A stretch of DNA of 64,000 nt from Leuctra nigra (GCA_934045905.1 OW203765.1:15067409-15131408), one strand, 5' to 3'. Positions 22,501 to 30,000 are shown, numbered from the stretch's first letter. Notes: generated from the sequence alone by a model not told the origin. A program made the numbers and translations.

Positions 22501-23864
22501 CAGTATGAAATGCAAGTTTTGTTCAATGCGTCTGCTGAAGTGTTGGTCGCCAGCCATATCATAAGTCCGGAACATCGGTTTCCGGGATGAACTTGTATGT
22601 ACTTGTCGGTTGCGCAGGTGAACGAAGAGAAGATCCTGAAGATCAGGAAGAAGCACGCGGGAGTCTGGAGATGCGTCATCACGCAGAGAGATCTCAACTT
22701 CAGCTGGACCACCAACATCATCCGCGTCAAAGGTACGATATGTAATAGTGAGAAGGGAGGAGAGGAAACCCGGTACCGGTATGTACCCTATACTCCATTC
22801 GGACCGGACCTTTCAGCGCCTGAGGGAAAATGCCAAAATATAATTGCCAATAAAATGCTGTATACACCTCAGACACGTGGGTTTTCTTTGCTCCTCTATT
22901 GTTATGGGGTGGATTAGAGGTAGTGCCAGGAAAATAGCCAAAATTAGCGTAGAAAATAGGAATTTCAAAGAAAAACTAGATTTCTCGTTGCTGCAATCGA
23001 GCGTACTGAACTCCTGTGAAAGATACCAAGGAGGTAAACCCGAAGGACGAAGTGACATAATTACGCAATATTTCCAACTAGTTAGGTATTTCTACAAATG
23101 GTGACAGTCGGTGGGACCATTTTACAACTTGACAAGTTTGCGATTAATTTTCCACTATCCATGATCTGTATAAAATGTAAATAAATTCACAGCAAGGGCC
23201 TCCACAACCCGCGCCGTCGAGAGACTGATAACAGGTGGAGGGAGATCGTCAAACTAACCCACAAACCCTCCAGTCTCTTTGGCCCAATGGCAGCAACTGG
23301 CAAGGCAGAGTTGACCTGTAAACCACCACCTTCTGATCGATGTCGTTGATGTTGTTTCAGTGAAGCGTCGTCCGTCCATCTTCACACACCTCATGGAGGA
23401 CAAGTTGACGGCGCCGCTGTTCAAACACTTCAAGAAGGAGTCCTACGTGGCCGCGTTCTTGCTCTTCTTCGTGTTGCTGACGGCGGTGGCGGTGTTCGGC
23501 GCCGTCTGCGGGTACTTGAGGTAAACCCACGACTACATGGCATAGATGATGAGTACATCGTTAGACCTCCCAATCTCTGCGTTCTTCTCTACTGCCGTTC
23601 GAAGGAAAATGTGTAGTTCCACTGTTGCCGACAACAACGCTCATTGACGAGTCATTTCAAAGTTCAACAGAGAAGACAAACTTAAATTTCTTTAGCGACC
23701 GTTTAACATATTTGCCCAATGTTTACTTCAAGCAGTTTGATGTTAATATTAGGAATCCCCGCTGTGTGACGTAGGATAGAATAATGCCTGACATAGCAGA
23801 TTATTCGTGTTTATGAAATCTATTTCTCTTTAGGTGGTGTAGTACGCTTCCTAAAGAACAATGA
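1377..23864 (+). CDS. Multidomain type I membrane protein (FAMeT-like, kringle x2, TSP1, Ig x2, TM), 3' fifteen exons
   Basis: I reconstructed 15 exons from AG/GT borders and reading phase: 1377-1528, 2332-2616, 6791-6891, 8078-8243, 8832-9062, 10551-10775, 11129-11290, 11861-12011, 12594-13765, 14263-14460, 20851-21057, 21753-22015, 22618-22732, 23361-23520, 23834-23864. Every phase matches its neighbour, and the total is 1,205 codons plus TGA, or 862 if the 147-bp array were one unit. The ectodomain holds three FAMeT-like modules (the first only partly in the window), two six-cysteine kringles, one TSP1 repeat and two Ig-like domains. One hydrophobic helix (about [15 protein letters not shown] onward) and a short tail ending CSTLPKEQ follow. 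A cell-surface adhesion or receptor role is inferred from these domains; no catalytic domain is seen. The signal peptide and 5' exons lie outside the window. I do not recognise a named orthologue. Introns hold many transposons and an hsp70 fragment. Confidence 0.85.
1750..2110. repeat. CCTTGACGTGGTGG interspersed repeat, copy 2
   Basis: It begins near caccaatggactgccaccttgac and runs through ctcgagatggtgatcccc, poly-C and cccaccagtttcagac to gtcgttgacgcgc. It is the best aligned partner of the copies at 21218 and 42301. It lies in the intron between the first two exons seen. Confidence 0.6.
2332..2616 (+). CDS. Exon: kringle domain 1
   Basis: The whole kringle lies in one exon between gccccacag and GGGAC/gtgagt. 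Six cysteines sit in kringle spacing: ECAAT, PCAPW, MCRNP, YCHAV, RCAPR and KCQTG. The typical core is present as CRNP followed by GPYC, the family's CRNPD..GPWC motif. Kringles are disulfide-bonded extracellular ligand-binding modules and are rare in insects. GC content is very high compared with the flanking introns. Confidence 0.85.
4054..4610 (+). repeat. 118-bp tandem repeats with ETS-CRE motifs
   Basis: GAATTC landmarks at 4172, 4290, 4408 and 4526 are exactly 118 bp apart. Each unit carries ACCGGAAGTGACGTCA, which joins an ETS core (CCGGAAGT) to a CRE palindrome (TGACGTCA). Single degenerate units of the same motif continue upstream to about 3535. Short open frames in this array are repeat translations and not genes. 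Confidence 0.85.
5508..5579 (-). other. tRNA-like sequence inside the composite element
   Basis: On the minus strand the sequence begins GATCGGGTAGCTCAGTTGG, which contains a good box A and a D arm (GCTC/GAGC). The acceptor strands GATCGGG and TTCGGTC pair with G-U wobbles. The anticodon loop CCGGCAA gives GGC, an Ala reading. The T stem has two mismatches (CCAAG against CCCGG), so this is more likely a tRNA-derived SINE head or pseudo-tRNA than a working gene. Confidence 0.5.
6791..6891 (+). CDS. Exon: first half of kringle domain 2
   Basis: It encodes [19 protein letters not shown] and then [12 protein letters not shown]. The spacing C..YxG..N.TxS...CQ.W is the classic kringle start. The preceding split codon C|AG supplies a Gln. 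It ends in phase 0 at CACAAA/gtgagt. The previous intron (2617-6790) is filled mainly by the composite element. Confidence 0.85.
7160..7330. repeat. GGACGACG-rich short repeat
   Basis: It contains two runs of gcggacggacgacg and opens with gccgatgcacaattgatg, similar to the end of the MITE at 37486. It looks like a remnant of a short non-autonomous element. No clear second terminus is visible. Confidence 0.3.
7619..7792. mobile_element. Fold-back MITE
   Basis: The ends AGTCCATGTCACACGGAG and CTCCGTGTGACACGGACT are inverted repeats about 174 bp apart, extended inward by tGTCCGC/GCGGACa. There is no coding capacity. The superfamily is not assigned because no clear target duplication is seen. 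Confidence 0.65.
8078..8243 (+). CDS. Exon: second half of kringle domain 2
   Basis: It encodes [15 protein letters not shown], then [16 protein letters not shown] and DLCDVRDC, which completes six cysteines with the preceding exon. The CRDPS...GPWCY motif is diagnostic of kringles. The acceptor is tgtgcag and the donor CCAG/gtgagt; phases are 0 in and 1 out. Confidence 0.88.
8832..9062 (+). CDS. Exon: FAMeT-like module 2, N-terminal half
   Basis: It begins [13 protein letters not shown] and contains [16 protein letters not shown] and [12 protein letters not shown]. The strand pattern suits the beta-sandwich FAMeT/Methyltransf_FA family, named for farnesoic acid O-methyltransferase although many members are not enzymes. 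The asparagine in NVT is a possible N-glycosylation site. The donor is CAGG/gtcagt. The assignment rests on pattern memory and is moderate. Confidence 0.75.
9142..10256 (+). mobile_element. Rolling-circle (Helitron-like) element with hairpin-CTAG end
   Basis: The left end reads TCAAGCGAGCGTAGCGAGCG. The right end is a hairpin with CGCTCA and TGAGCG arms (10222-10247), then TTTTC and CTAG followed by T, as expected for a Helitron 3' terminus. Six other copies of this terminus occur in the window, all on the minus strand. The element sits in an intron and carries no transposase. A smaller fold-back element is nested at 9872-9974. Confidence 0.6.
9872..9974. mobile_element. Short fold-back hairpin element
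   Basis: aacaacttctgtgccac is inverted at gtggcacagaagttgtt, with a second inner pair gtgtcacttttgag/aaaagtgact. The stem is long and the loop short. This is typical of a MITE remnant, and no coding frame exists. Confidence 0.55.
10551..10775 (+). CDS. Exon: FAMeT-like module 2, C-terminal half
   Basis: It encodes [19 protein letters not shown], then [16 protein letters not shown] and [11 protein letters not shown]. The order (WLRV..G.V.IG...PLF.W.D...V....) closely follows the FAMeT consensus as I know it. It joins the previous exon through a split Gly codon and ends in phase 1 at GACG/gtgggt. Confidence 0.8.
10804..11247 (+). repeat. 133-bp tandem array spanning a 3' splice site (about 3.3 copies)
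   Basis: Landmarks agaatgcc at 10861, 10994 and 11127 and gagggggaac at 10804 and 10937 give an exact 133-bp period. Each full unit has an acceptor (tgtttag or tgttcag) followed by the start of the next coding exon. As 133 is not a multiple of three, reading through from acceptors 1 or 2 hits stops. Only the third acceptor (exon start 11129) keeps the frame to 11290. Confidence 0.9.
11129..11290 (+). CDS. Exon: FAMeT-like module 3, first part
   Basis: It encodes [19 protein letters not shown], then [18 protein letters not shown] and [15 protein letters not shown]. The start is chosen as the last of three duplicated acceptors because only this one stays open to the donor ATAG/gtaggg and matches phase 1 on both sides. 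NTT is a possible glycosylation site. Confidence 0.75.
11373..11562. mobile_element. Fold-back MITE (near-perfect 190-bp hairpin)
   Basis: ATAGACTACATTTTAAATTAT on the left pairs with its inverse ending GTGGTCTAT on the right. An inner perfect stem includes CATATGCAGTACCGTGATCC and its complement. The loop is only about 40 bp. It lies in the intron between 11290 and 11861. Confidence 0.75.
11861..12011 (+). CDS. Exon: FAMeT-like module 3, middle part
   Basis: It encodes [19 protein letters not shown], then [16 protein letters not shown] and [24 protein letters not shown] fits a beta-strand hairpin of this module. The donor is CTCAA/gtaatt, leaving two bases that combine with G of the next exon to give Lys (phase 2). 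Confidence 0.8.
12594..13765 (+). CDS. Exon with eight 49-residue repeats (end of FAMeT-like module 3, amplified)
   Basis: The single-copy exon would be 143 nt: [47 protein letters not shown]. Here it is repeated eight times with a 4-nt GTAG between copies, giving 147 bp or 49 codons per unit with the linker AGR. The whole run is open and joins in phase to 11861-12011 and to 14263. Unit 4 and unit 6 have D for N at residue 5. Whether mRNA contains all eight units, or splices some out, cannot be told from DNA. Reverse-strand openness over the array is a by-product of the repeat. Confidence 0.75.
12594..13769 (+). repeat. 147-bp coding tandem array, 8 copies
   Basis: Unit starts are 12594, 12741, 12888, 13035, 13182, 13329, 13476 and 13623. 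Copies differ only at a few positions: aac/gac, cat/cac before gtgac, and aca/acg before tgg. Variant order shows alternating pairs (cac-aca then cat-acg) for copies 2-3, 5-6 and 7-8, which points to amplification of two-unit blocks. Confidence 0.95.
14263..14460 (+). CDS. Exon: thrombospondin type 1 repeat
   Basis: It encodes [19 protein letters not shown], then [10 protein letters not shown] and [31 protein letters not shown] and the spaced final cysteines are TSP1 signatures, usually C-mannosylated and matrix- or glycan-binding. It joins the array exon through the codon G|AT and ends in phase 1 at CCAG/gtagag. Confidence 0.9.
14577..15006 (+). pseudogene. hsp70 fragment inside an intron
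   Basis: The reading frame covers roughly residues 70-210 of a cytosolic Hsp70 ATPase domain. It includes [37 protein letters not shown] and [19 protein letters not shown]. After NVLRII the family's NEPTAAALAYG stretch is broken by small deletions: TAAALAYP appears in another frame, then the frame returns at KKKNVL. Both termini are missing and no splice sites bracket it in phase with the host gene. It is therefore a captured or retroposed fragment, probably non-functional. Confidence 0.85.
17601..17640. repeat. GTAGG/CCTAC palindromic microsatellite
   Basis: Runs of taggtaggtaggta are followed by acctacctaccta, which makes a palindrome. Similar tracts recur at 18850 and 39720-39930. Such tracts are common in some insect genomes. 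Confidence 0.7.
17783..18080 (-). pseudogene. PIF/Harbinger transposase C-terminal remnant
   Basis: The minus strand reads [20 protein letters not shown] then [12 protein letters not shown], a stop, and after a damaged stretch [16 protein letters not shown]. These match the nuclease C-terminal pattern L..WLMTPY......FN..........E..FG.LK....... and CC.LHN.C of Harbinger DDE transposases. Stops and frame shifts show it is dead. Confidence 0.6.
20164..20901 (+). repeat. 82-bp tandem array of a 3' splice site, 9 copies
   Basis: The landmark gggtgatgcaac recurs at 20164, 20246, 20328, 20410, 20492, 20574, 20656, 20738 and 20820. Each unit contains intron end ctctccag and the first part of the following Ig exon (ACACTGTTGAGATGCTGG and on). 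Copies 1-3 have GAGCACGAGCAC and later ones GAGCGCGAGCAC. As 82 is not a multiple of three, only the last acceptor feeds the complete exon in phase. Confidence 0.95.
20851..21057 (+). CDS. Exon: first half of Ig-like domain 1
   Basis: It begins [19 protein letters not shown] and then [46 protein letters not shown] and ISV fit strands B to E of an I-set Ig domain. The B-strand cysteine is not present. The acceptor is the ninth of the duplicated acceptors, and the donor is GTCG/gtgagt. Confidence 0.82.
21218..21560. repeat. CCTTGACGTGGTGG interspersed repeat, copy 3
   Basis: It runs from caccaatggactgctacc through ctcgagatggtgatccc and ccaccagtttcagac to gtcgacgcgctg. It lies between the two Ig exons. 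The best match is the copy at 1750-2110. Confidence 0.6.
21753..22015 (+). CDS. Exon: end of Ig domain 1 and start of Ig domain 2
   Basis: [14 protein letters not shown] is the canonical F strand (DxGxYxC) of Ig domain 1. Then [20 protein letters not shown] and [12 protein letters not shown] give the B-strand Cys and the C-strand Trp of Ig domain 2. It joins through codon G|TG (Val) and ends in phase 0 at GAGGCG/gtaaga. Confidence 0.88.
22618..22732 (+). CDS. Exon: end of Ig domain 2
   Basis: It encodes [20 protein letters not shown] and then [25 protein letters not shown] supplies the F-strand cysteine of Ig domain 2. The acceptor is tgcgcag and the donor CAAAG/gtacga, phases 0 in and 1 out. 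Confidence 0.85.
23192..23317. repeat. SINE-like repeat, pair member
   Basis: It shares gggcctccacaacccgcg, ctgataacaggtggaggga and cggcagcag-type text with 59436-59555 at high identity over about 120 bp. There is no coding capacity and the family is unknown. Confidence 0.5.
23361..23520 (+). CDS. Exon: juxtamembrane and transmembrane segment
   Basis: It encodes [28 protein letters not shown] and then [26 protein letters not shown]. The roughly 23-residue hydrophobic run is a single membrane-spanning helix, which places the upstream domains outside the cell. The acceptor is gttgtttcag, and the donor TTGAG/gtaaac is in phase 2. Confidence 0.85.
23834..23864 (+). CDS. Terminal exon of the multidomain membrane protein
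   Basis: After acceptor ctctttag the frame reads (R)WCSTLPKEQ and stops at TGA 23862-23864. The cytoplasmic tail is therefore very short, with no recognisable signalling motif. Phase 2 fits the preceding donor exactly. Confidence 0.75.
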
Positions 23865-23980
23865 ACGCGTACAGAAAGATGATGTGAATTCATTCTACAC
23901 ATCGCAAGAAAAATATGGGCATAATTACATTATATTATGATTTGATTGTCAAGGGTTCATCAACTCAAAATGTGTTAAAC

Positions 23981-23986
23981 AATAAA
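23981..23986 (+). promoter_or_regulatory. polyadenylation signal AATAAA
   Basis: AATAAA lies 117 bp downstream of the stop codon of the membrane protein gene, at a usual distance for a 3' UTR. Confidence 0.55.
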
Positions 23987-24032
23987 ATTAAGTTGGAAGG
24001 ACATCTGTATCATGTTCTTGTGGTGTTTATGA

Positions 24033-24038
24033 TTTATT
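24033..24038 (-). promoter_or_regulatory. possible polyadenylation signal for the minus-strand gene
   Basis: AATAAA on the minus strand lies about 270 bp beyond the putative stop at 24307 and about 50 bp from the opposing gene's signal. The two transcripts would end almost tail-to-tail. Confidence 0.35.
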
Positions 24039-24306
24039 TGATTAGGGGATGATGATGAAGAATAAGTATGTTCATCTTAACTCTTAACATAATATAGAAT
24101 ACGACAAAAGGATAGCGGGACCGTCTTTATCACTGTTGTTCTAGTCACTTGCAAATTAACATTATTAAAATCAATTTAACAATGTCAAAAGATAATTAGG
24201 GTATTCATTTAATATTAAAAAAATAAATATATATGATATAGGTATGAAAATCTTTTAGAAAAAATACAAAATTTAACGGACACTTTCTTGTGGTCATCAA
24301 TCGTGT

Positions 24307-24663
24307 TCATCGTGTTTCGTGTCGTTTCATTGAGCGCCTACGAATCCACTGCGGATACTTGGAGACGTTGACGTAACCATTGCTTCTGTCCTTGTACAGT
24401 CACCGGTCGTGTCACTAAACGCGAATGAGAGGTCAGTACTCGCAACCGCCGTCGGATAGTACTTGCCTCCATGATCGAGCATCAAACAGCCCCCGAACAT
24501 GTCGCCGCAAGTGTCCGTGTCTGCCGACAGAGCGCGCATCGTGTCTGATCGCAGTCTTGCTGCTGTCTGTGGACAACGGGCAGGTGTCATGGTCGATGAG
24601 GGTGAAGCGTTGGGAAGCGAACACGGTGTGACGTAGTCCATGAGGCATCACGGTAGCGGCTGC
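24307..24663 (-). CDS. Divergent trypsin-like (S1) protein, C-terminal part, possibly degenerate
   Basis: The minus strand encodes ALSADTDTCGDMFGGCLMLD followed by HGGKYYPTAV, then in another frame NGYVNVSKYPQWIRRR, MKRHETR and TGA (24309-24307). This resembles the S1 protease end C.GDSGGPL...G...... then YTNVS.Y..WI. The catalytic-serine loop is altered: C-G-D-M-F-G-G-C instead of C-x-G-D-S-G-G-P, so it would be a protease homologue without the nucleophile, or a decayed copy. The two blocks are in different frames. A small intron (for example GCG/gttgcg to ggacag/AAGC) or a frameshift is needed. The acceptor at 24664-24670 belongs to the 117-bp array upstream. Upstream catalytic His and Asp regions are not found. 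Confidence 0.4.
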
Positions 24664-25064
24664 CTGCAAGTTCAATAGGACTTGTCAATGATGGGAGGAA
24701 TCTTACACAGCACGATGAGGGTGAAGCGTTGGGAAGCGAACACATTGTGACGTAGTCCATGAGGCATCACGGTAGCGGCTGCCTGCAAGTTCAATAGGAC
24801 TTGTCTGATGGGAGGAATCTTACACAGCACGATGAGGGTGAAGCGTTGGGAAGCGAACACGGTGTGACGTAGTCCATGAGGCATCACGGTAGCGGCTGCC
24901 TGCAAGTTCAATAGGACTTGTCTGATGGGAGGAATCTTCCACAACACGATGAGGGTGAAGCGTTGGGAAGCGAGCACGTTGTGACGTAGTCCATGAGGCA
25001 TCACGGTAGCGGCTGCCTGCAAGTTCAATAGGACTTGTCTGATGGGAGGAATCTTCCACAGCAT
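24595..25064 (-). repeat. 117-bp tandem array spanning a putative 3' splice site, 4 copies
   Basis: gatgagggtgaagcg occurs at 24595, 24714, 24831 and 24948 (spacing 119, 117, 117). On the minus strand each unit has ttgaacttgcag, a plausible acceptor, followed by GCAGCCGCTACCGTGATGCC. As 117 bp is 39 codons, frames run open through the array (repeat peptide NLQAAATVMPHGLRH and on). Copies differ at few sites (aca/aaca, cattg/cggtg). Confidence 0.85.
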
Positions 25065-25257
25065 CCGTGATGATAGAGAGGTGGCCGGAAGTGTTTCTAT
25101 GATTGTCTCTGGCGCGTAGGAGGGGGGGGGGTGCAACACTGATTCAAATACACTGTTTGTTTAAATCAGAACATACTTCAATCAATTTAATTTTAAATCC
25201 ATTTTATTGCATAGCATCCAGTACAAAAGTGCAAGATATACATTAATAAAGTAATAA

Positions 25258-25470
25258 CTAGGAAAACGCTCAGTGTAACGCGTTGATGAGCGAGCACAGA
25301 TCAAGCAACATCCCCAGTCACGATACACGACACGGCACACGTGGATGAATAACAGATCCATTGTGTCGTGAAGTCTTACTTACATACTTTCCCCAGAATC
25401 TCTTGTGACATCCCATACTAAACTCGTAAAATTACAATTAATACTTGGTTGATTGGGCTTACAATACGTA
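25258..25470 (-). mobile_element. Truncated rolling-circle element 3' end
   Basis: It starts with the complement of CTAG at 25258-25261 and the CGCTCA...TGAGCG hairpin, and is followed directly by another copy of the same terminus at 25471. Confidence 0.6.
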
Positions 25471-26385
25471 CTAGGAAAACGCTCTGTGTAACGCGTTGAT
25501 GAGCGAGCACGGATACACGCAACACCTCGAACCGAAATTATGTCTATCGAATGTCATTAAAAGCCAACAATTCTTTAGTTTCGTCACAGACTTGTATAAA
25601 AATCTCCAAAATCTCCAAAAATATTGGTGCCAATCCTTGCTAAGTTTTAAGTTGATCGATTAAACCTTTATGATTGAACGTTTCCTTGTTAATTTTCAAA
25701 AATCACAGGATCTCGTTCAAAAAATATACCTGGGACCACCCATATGATATGATATGTAGTGTGTGTGCACAATATCAGATCAATCTGTTGAACGGTCATT
25801 ATAAGTTTCATATCGTTTAAAACTTTCTGCTCTAACTACCTTGCCTTGAACTGTAGATTCGAAGTCGCCGTGAATTTGACAGCCAACACGCAAAATGTCC
25901 CTAAAATGACAAAAACTTTTGAAAATAACTACAGATTAGAGTGAAAATTGGCAAAAATACCTTAAATGTTGGTACCAATGACCATGCGAAGTTTTTAGTT
26001 GGTCGGTCAGTCGGTTCCAGTTTAAATTTCAAAAATCACAGGAAAAATGGTTTCAAATTTGAACCAATTGGAGGATTTGGCTGAAATTTTTTTTGATTGG
26101 GTACAATGTTGGTTGCAATGACTTTGTTAAATTTCAAATTAATCGAACTAACCAATCGAAAGATAATTTTTATAAAATTTGAACCAATCACAGGATCTCG
26201 TTCAGAAAAGATTCCAGGGATCGCATAGATTACGTTAGTATGTGTACAAAATTTCAGATCGATTGGTTGTGCGGTTTGACCTGGGCAGTGCAGGCAAAAA
26301 AAAACAACAAACAAACAAACAAAAAAAACACACACAGAGAAAGTGCCATAAGAGTACCGTGGTGACGCTCGCTACGCTCGCTCAA
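25471..26385 (-). mobile_element. Rolling-circle (Helitron-like) element
   Basis: On the minus strand it starts TTGAGCGAGCGTAGCGAGCG and ends with the CGCTC...GAGCG hairpin plus TTTTC and CTAG, followed by T. An inverted relationship exists between the 5' end (TTGAGCGAGC) and the region just inside the 3' hairpin (GCTCGCTCATCAA). It is about 915 bp with no protein. Confidence 0.65.
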
Positions 26386-27194
26386 CAATTTAAGATTAAG
26401 TTGGTATTGATTACCATGCAAAATTTGAACTTAATCGGAACATTTTGATTGTCGACCAATCAGAAGATATTATTTAAACTTATGACCAATTGGAGGATTT
26501 GGCCTTCGTACTGCCAAAGATAATTTGTACTGCATCCGATTTAATATGCGCTAGTTTGACTGTAAATTGTGGACCGCTTGGATGTTCTACAGGCCTTGGA
26601 GCGAAGCATAAAGAAGGCAGGGGTTGAAAATGAAGTATGTACATCTGTCAAATATTTCAAGATTATCGAATAAAATATCCCTAAAATGACCAAAACTTTT
26701 GAAAATAACGATTGATAAGACTGATAATTGGCAAAAATACCTAAAATGATTGCACCAATCATTTTGTTAGGCAAAAATACCTAAAATGATTGCACCAATG
26801 ACCATGCGAAGTTTTATGTTGAACGGTCAATCTGTTCTTGTTTAAATTTCAAAAATTACATGAAAAATGGTTTTAAATTTTAACCAATGGGAGGATTTGG
26901 ATGCATTTTTGAATGATTAGGTAAAATGTTGGTTGCAATGTTTTTGCTAAATTTCAAATTGATCGGAGCAACCAATCGAAAGACAATTTTTTTTAACTTG
27001 AACCAATCACAGGAGCCCATTCAAAAACGATCCCAGGGACCGCATAGATTACGTTAGCATATGTGCAAAGTTTCAGATCGATTGAATTTGCGGTTTAACC
27101 TGGGCTGTGCGGACAAAAAAAAACAAAAAAACAAAAAAACACACAGAGAAAGTGCCATAAGAGTACCGTGGTGACGCTCGCTACGCTCGCTCAA
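26386..27194 (-). mobile_element. Related rolling-circle copy lacking its 3' terminus
   Basis: It has the same internal text (ggtaccaatgaccatgcgaa-like blocks) and the same TTGAGCGAGCG end at 27194. The hairpin-CTAG end is missing, so it is a partial unit between two complete ones. Confidence 0.5.
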
Positions 27195-27199
27195 AAATA

Positions 27200-28106
27200 C
27201 TAGGAAAACGCTCTGTGTGACGCGTTGATGAGCGAGCACGGATACACGCAACACCTCGAACCGAAATTATGTCAATCGAAAATGGCATTAAAAGCCAATA
27301 ATTCTTAAATTTCGTCACAGACTTATATAAATGTCTCCAAAATCTCCAAAAATATTGGTCCCAATAACCTTGCTAAGTTTTAAGTTGATCGATTAAACCT
27401 TTATGATTGAACGGTTCCTTGTTAAGTTTCAAAAATCACAGGATATGTTTCAAAAAATATACCTGGGACCACTCATATGATATGATATTAGTGTGTACAC
27501 AATATCAGATCAATCTGTTGAACGGTCATTATTAGTTTCATTTCGTTTGAAACTTTCTGCTCTAACTACCTTGCCTTGAACTGAAGATTCGAAGTCGCCG
27601 TGAATTTGACAGCCAACGAGCAAAATGTCCCTAGAATTACAAAAACGTTTGAAAATAACGACAGATTAGACTGGAAATTGGCAAAAATATCTTAAATGTT
27701 GGTACCAATGACCATGCAAAGTTTTTAGTTGGTCGGTCGATCGGTTCTAGTTTAAATTTCAAAAAATCACAGGAAAAATGGTTTCAAATTTAAACCAATG
27801 GGAGAATTTTGCTGAAACTTTTTATGATTGGGTACAATGTTGGTTACAATGACTTTGCTAAATTTCAAATTGAGCAGAGCAACCAATCGAAAGATATTTT
27901 TTTTTAAACTTGAACCAATCACAGGAGACCGTTCAAAAACGATCCCAGGGACCGCATAGATTACGTTAGCATATGTGCAAAGTTTCAGATCGATTGAATT
28001 TGCGGTTTAACCTGGGCTGTGCGGACAAAAAAAAACAAAAAAACAAAAAAACACACAGAGAAAGTGCCATAAGAGTACCGTGGTGACGCTCGCTACGCTC
28101 GCTCAA
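27200..28106 (-). mobile_element. Rolling-circle element, head-to-tail copy A
   Basis: CTAG complement at 27200-27203, hairpin, then about 907 bp to TTGAGCG at 28106. It is almost identical to the next copy, with an exact repeat distance of 912 bp. Confidence 0.7.
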
Positions 28107-28111
28107 AAATA

Positions 28112-29018
28112 CTAGGAAAACGCTCTGTGTGACGCGTTGATGAGCGAGCACGGATACACGCAACACCTCGAACCGAAATTATGTCAATCGAAAATGGCAT
28201 TAAAAGCCAATAATTCTTAAATTTCGTCACAGACTTATATAAATGTCTCCAAAATCTCCAAAAATATTGGTCCCAATAACCTTGCTAAGTTTTAAGTTGA
28301 TCGATTAAACCTTTATGATTGAACGGTTCCTTGTTAATTTTCAAAAATCACAGGATCTCGTTCAAAAAATATACCTGGGACCACTCATATGATATGATAT
28401 TAGTGTGTACACAATATCAGATCAATCTGTTGAACGGTCATTATTAGTTTCATATCGTTTGAAACTTTCTGCTCTAACTACCTTGCCTTGAACTGAAGAT
28501 TCGAAGTCTCCGTGAATTTGACAGCCAACACGCAAAATGTCCCTAGAATTACAAAAACTTTTGAAAATAACGACAGATTAGACTGGAAATTGGCAAAAAT
28601 ATCTTAAATGTTGGTACCAATGACCATGCAAAGTTTTTAGTTGGTCGGTCAATCGGTTCTAGTTTAAATTTCAAAAATCACAGGAAAAATGGTTTCAAAT
28701 TTAAACCAATGGGAGAATTTTGCTGAAACTTTTTATGATTGGGTACAATGTTGGTTACAATGACTTTGCTAAATTTCAAATTGATCGGGGCAACCAATCG
28801 AAAGATAATTTTTTTTAAACTGTAACCAATCGAAGCCCATTCAAAAACGATCCCAGAGACCGCATAGATTACGTTAGCATATGTGCAAAGTTTTAGATCG
28901 ATTGCTTGAGCGGTTTAACCTGGGCTGTGCGAAAAAACTCAAAAAACAAACAAACAAAAAAAAAACACAGAGAAAGTGCCATAAGAGTACCGTGGTGACG
29001 CTCGCTACGCTCGCTCAA
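28112..29018 (-). mobile_element. Rolling-circle element, head-to-tail copy B
   Basis: CTAG complement at 28112, 5' end TTGAGCG at 29018. Only 5 bp (AATAC-type target sequence) separates it from copy A. Head-to-tail arrays are a known outcome of rolling-circle transposition. Confidence 0.7.
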
Positions 29019-30000
29019 TAACAAAAACAAATACACTTGTGGAAGTACTCTTAAAATGTGATGTAAGTATTTGTCCCTGCTCGTCATTCTCGTCACACAA
29101 CTTTATTTCGGAACCACAAAAGAGGATTTAACGTTTTTAAATATTCTTTTGTTATTAGAATAATGACGACTTTTGAGACATTGGACATGCAAACTGGTAA
29201 CATTTTAGAATTTTTCATCATTCGGCTGAAATTATTAGAACCATTTACAGCAAAACAGATCAGGTTCAGGTCCAGATAGTAGATTAAGTTTATTTGAATA
29301 ATTGTAGCTACTTTAACTCTTTAATAATATGTGTATGGATTATTAATATTTATTGTGTCTTGTAACTTCTTTAATCATAGTTTAAATAGATTGCCTATTT
29401 TTGTTATGTTTTAAATCCCACTCGTGGATGACATATTTTGTATTCTGTTGGTGATTTCAAATAATATGAAAATGAAAAGTTTGGTGCAAATCCCAACATA
29501 GGTAGTATACCTACGTCAGGTAAGAAACTTCAACAATATCCTAAGAAATACAAGAACGTATTTCGCGCTTATTTTTAAAACTCACGGCCTTCTAAAATAA
29601 AGTTTTGAAGTTTCAAGTAGGTTTCAAGGCTTGTTGGATGACGGTTGCTATGCAACACATTTGTTGAGTTAAGTTGTTATTCTGCATGGACGAAGGTGCA
29701 ACATTTTAATTCAAGTTTCATAAACATTACGAGATTACAAATCTATATTCCAGTTCAGTGGTCATGGGAATCAAACCTACTAATTGACACCGTGTTGATT
29801 TACAAAGAAAATCATCCTTTAGGCAACTTCTTCCACTGGTCAAATTGATTAATTCAAGAAAATCATTTGCCAAACAGTTCTGCATGGTAACTACTTATAC
29901 ATATATTACTATAAATAATATTTACCAAGGAAATCAAATAACAACATACGAAGTTATAAAATATCAGAGTTTGAATAATTGTCTAAAGAGAGACAATGTA

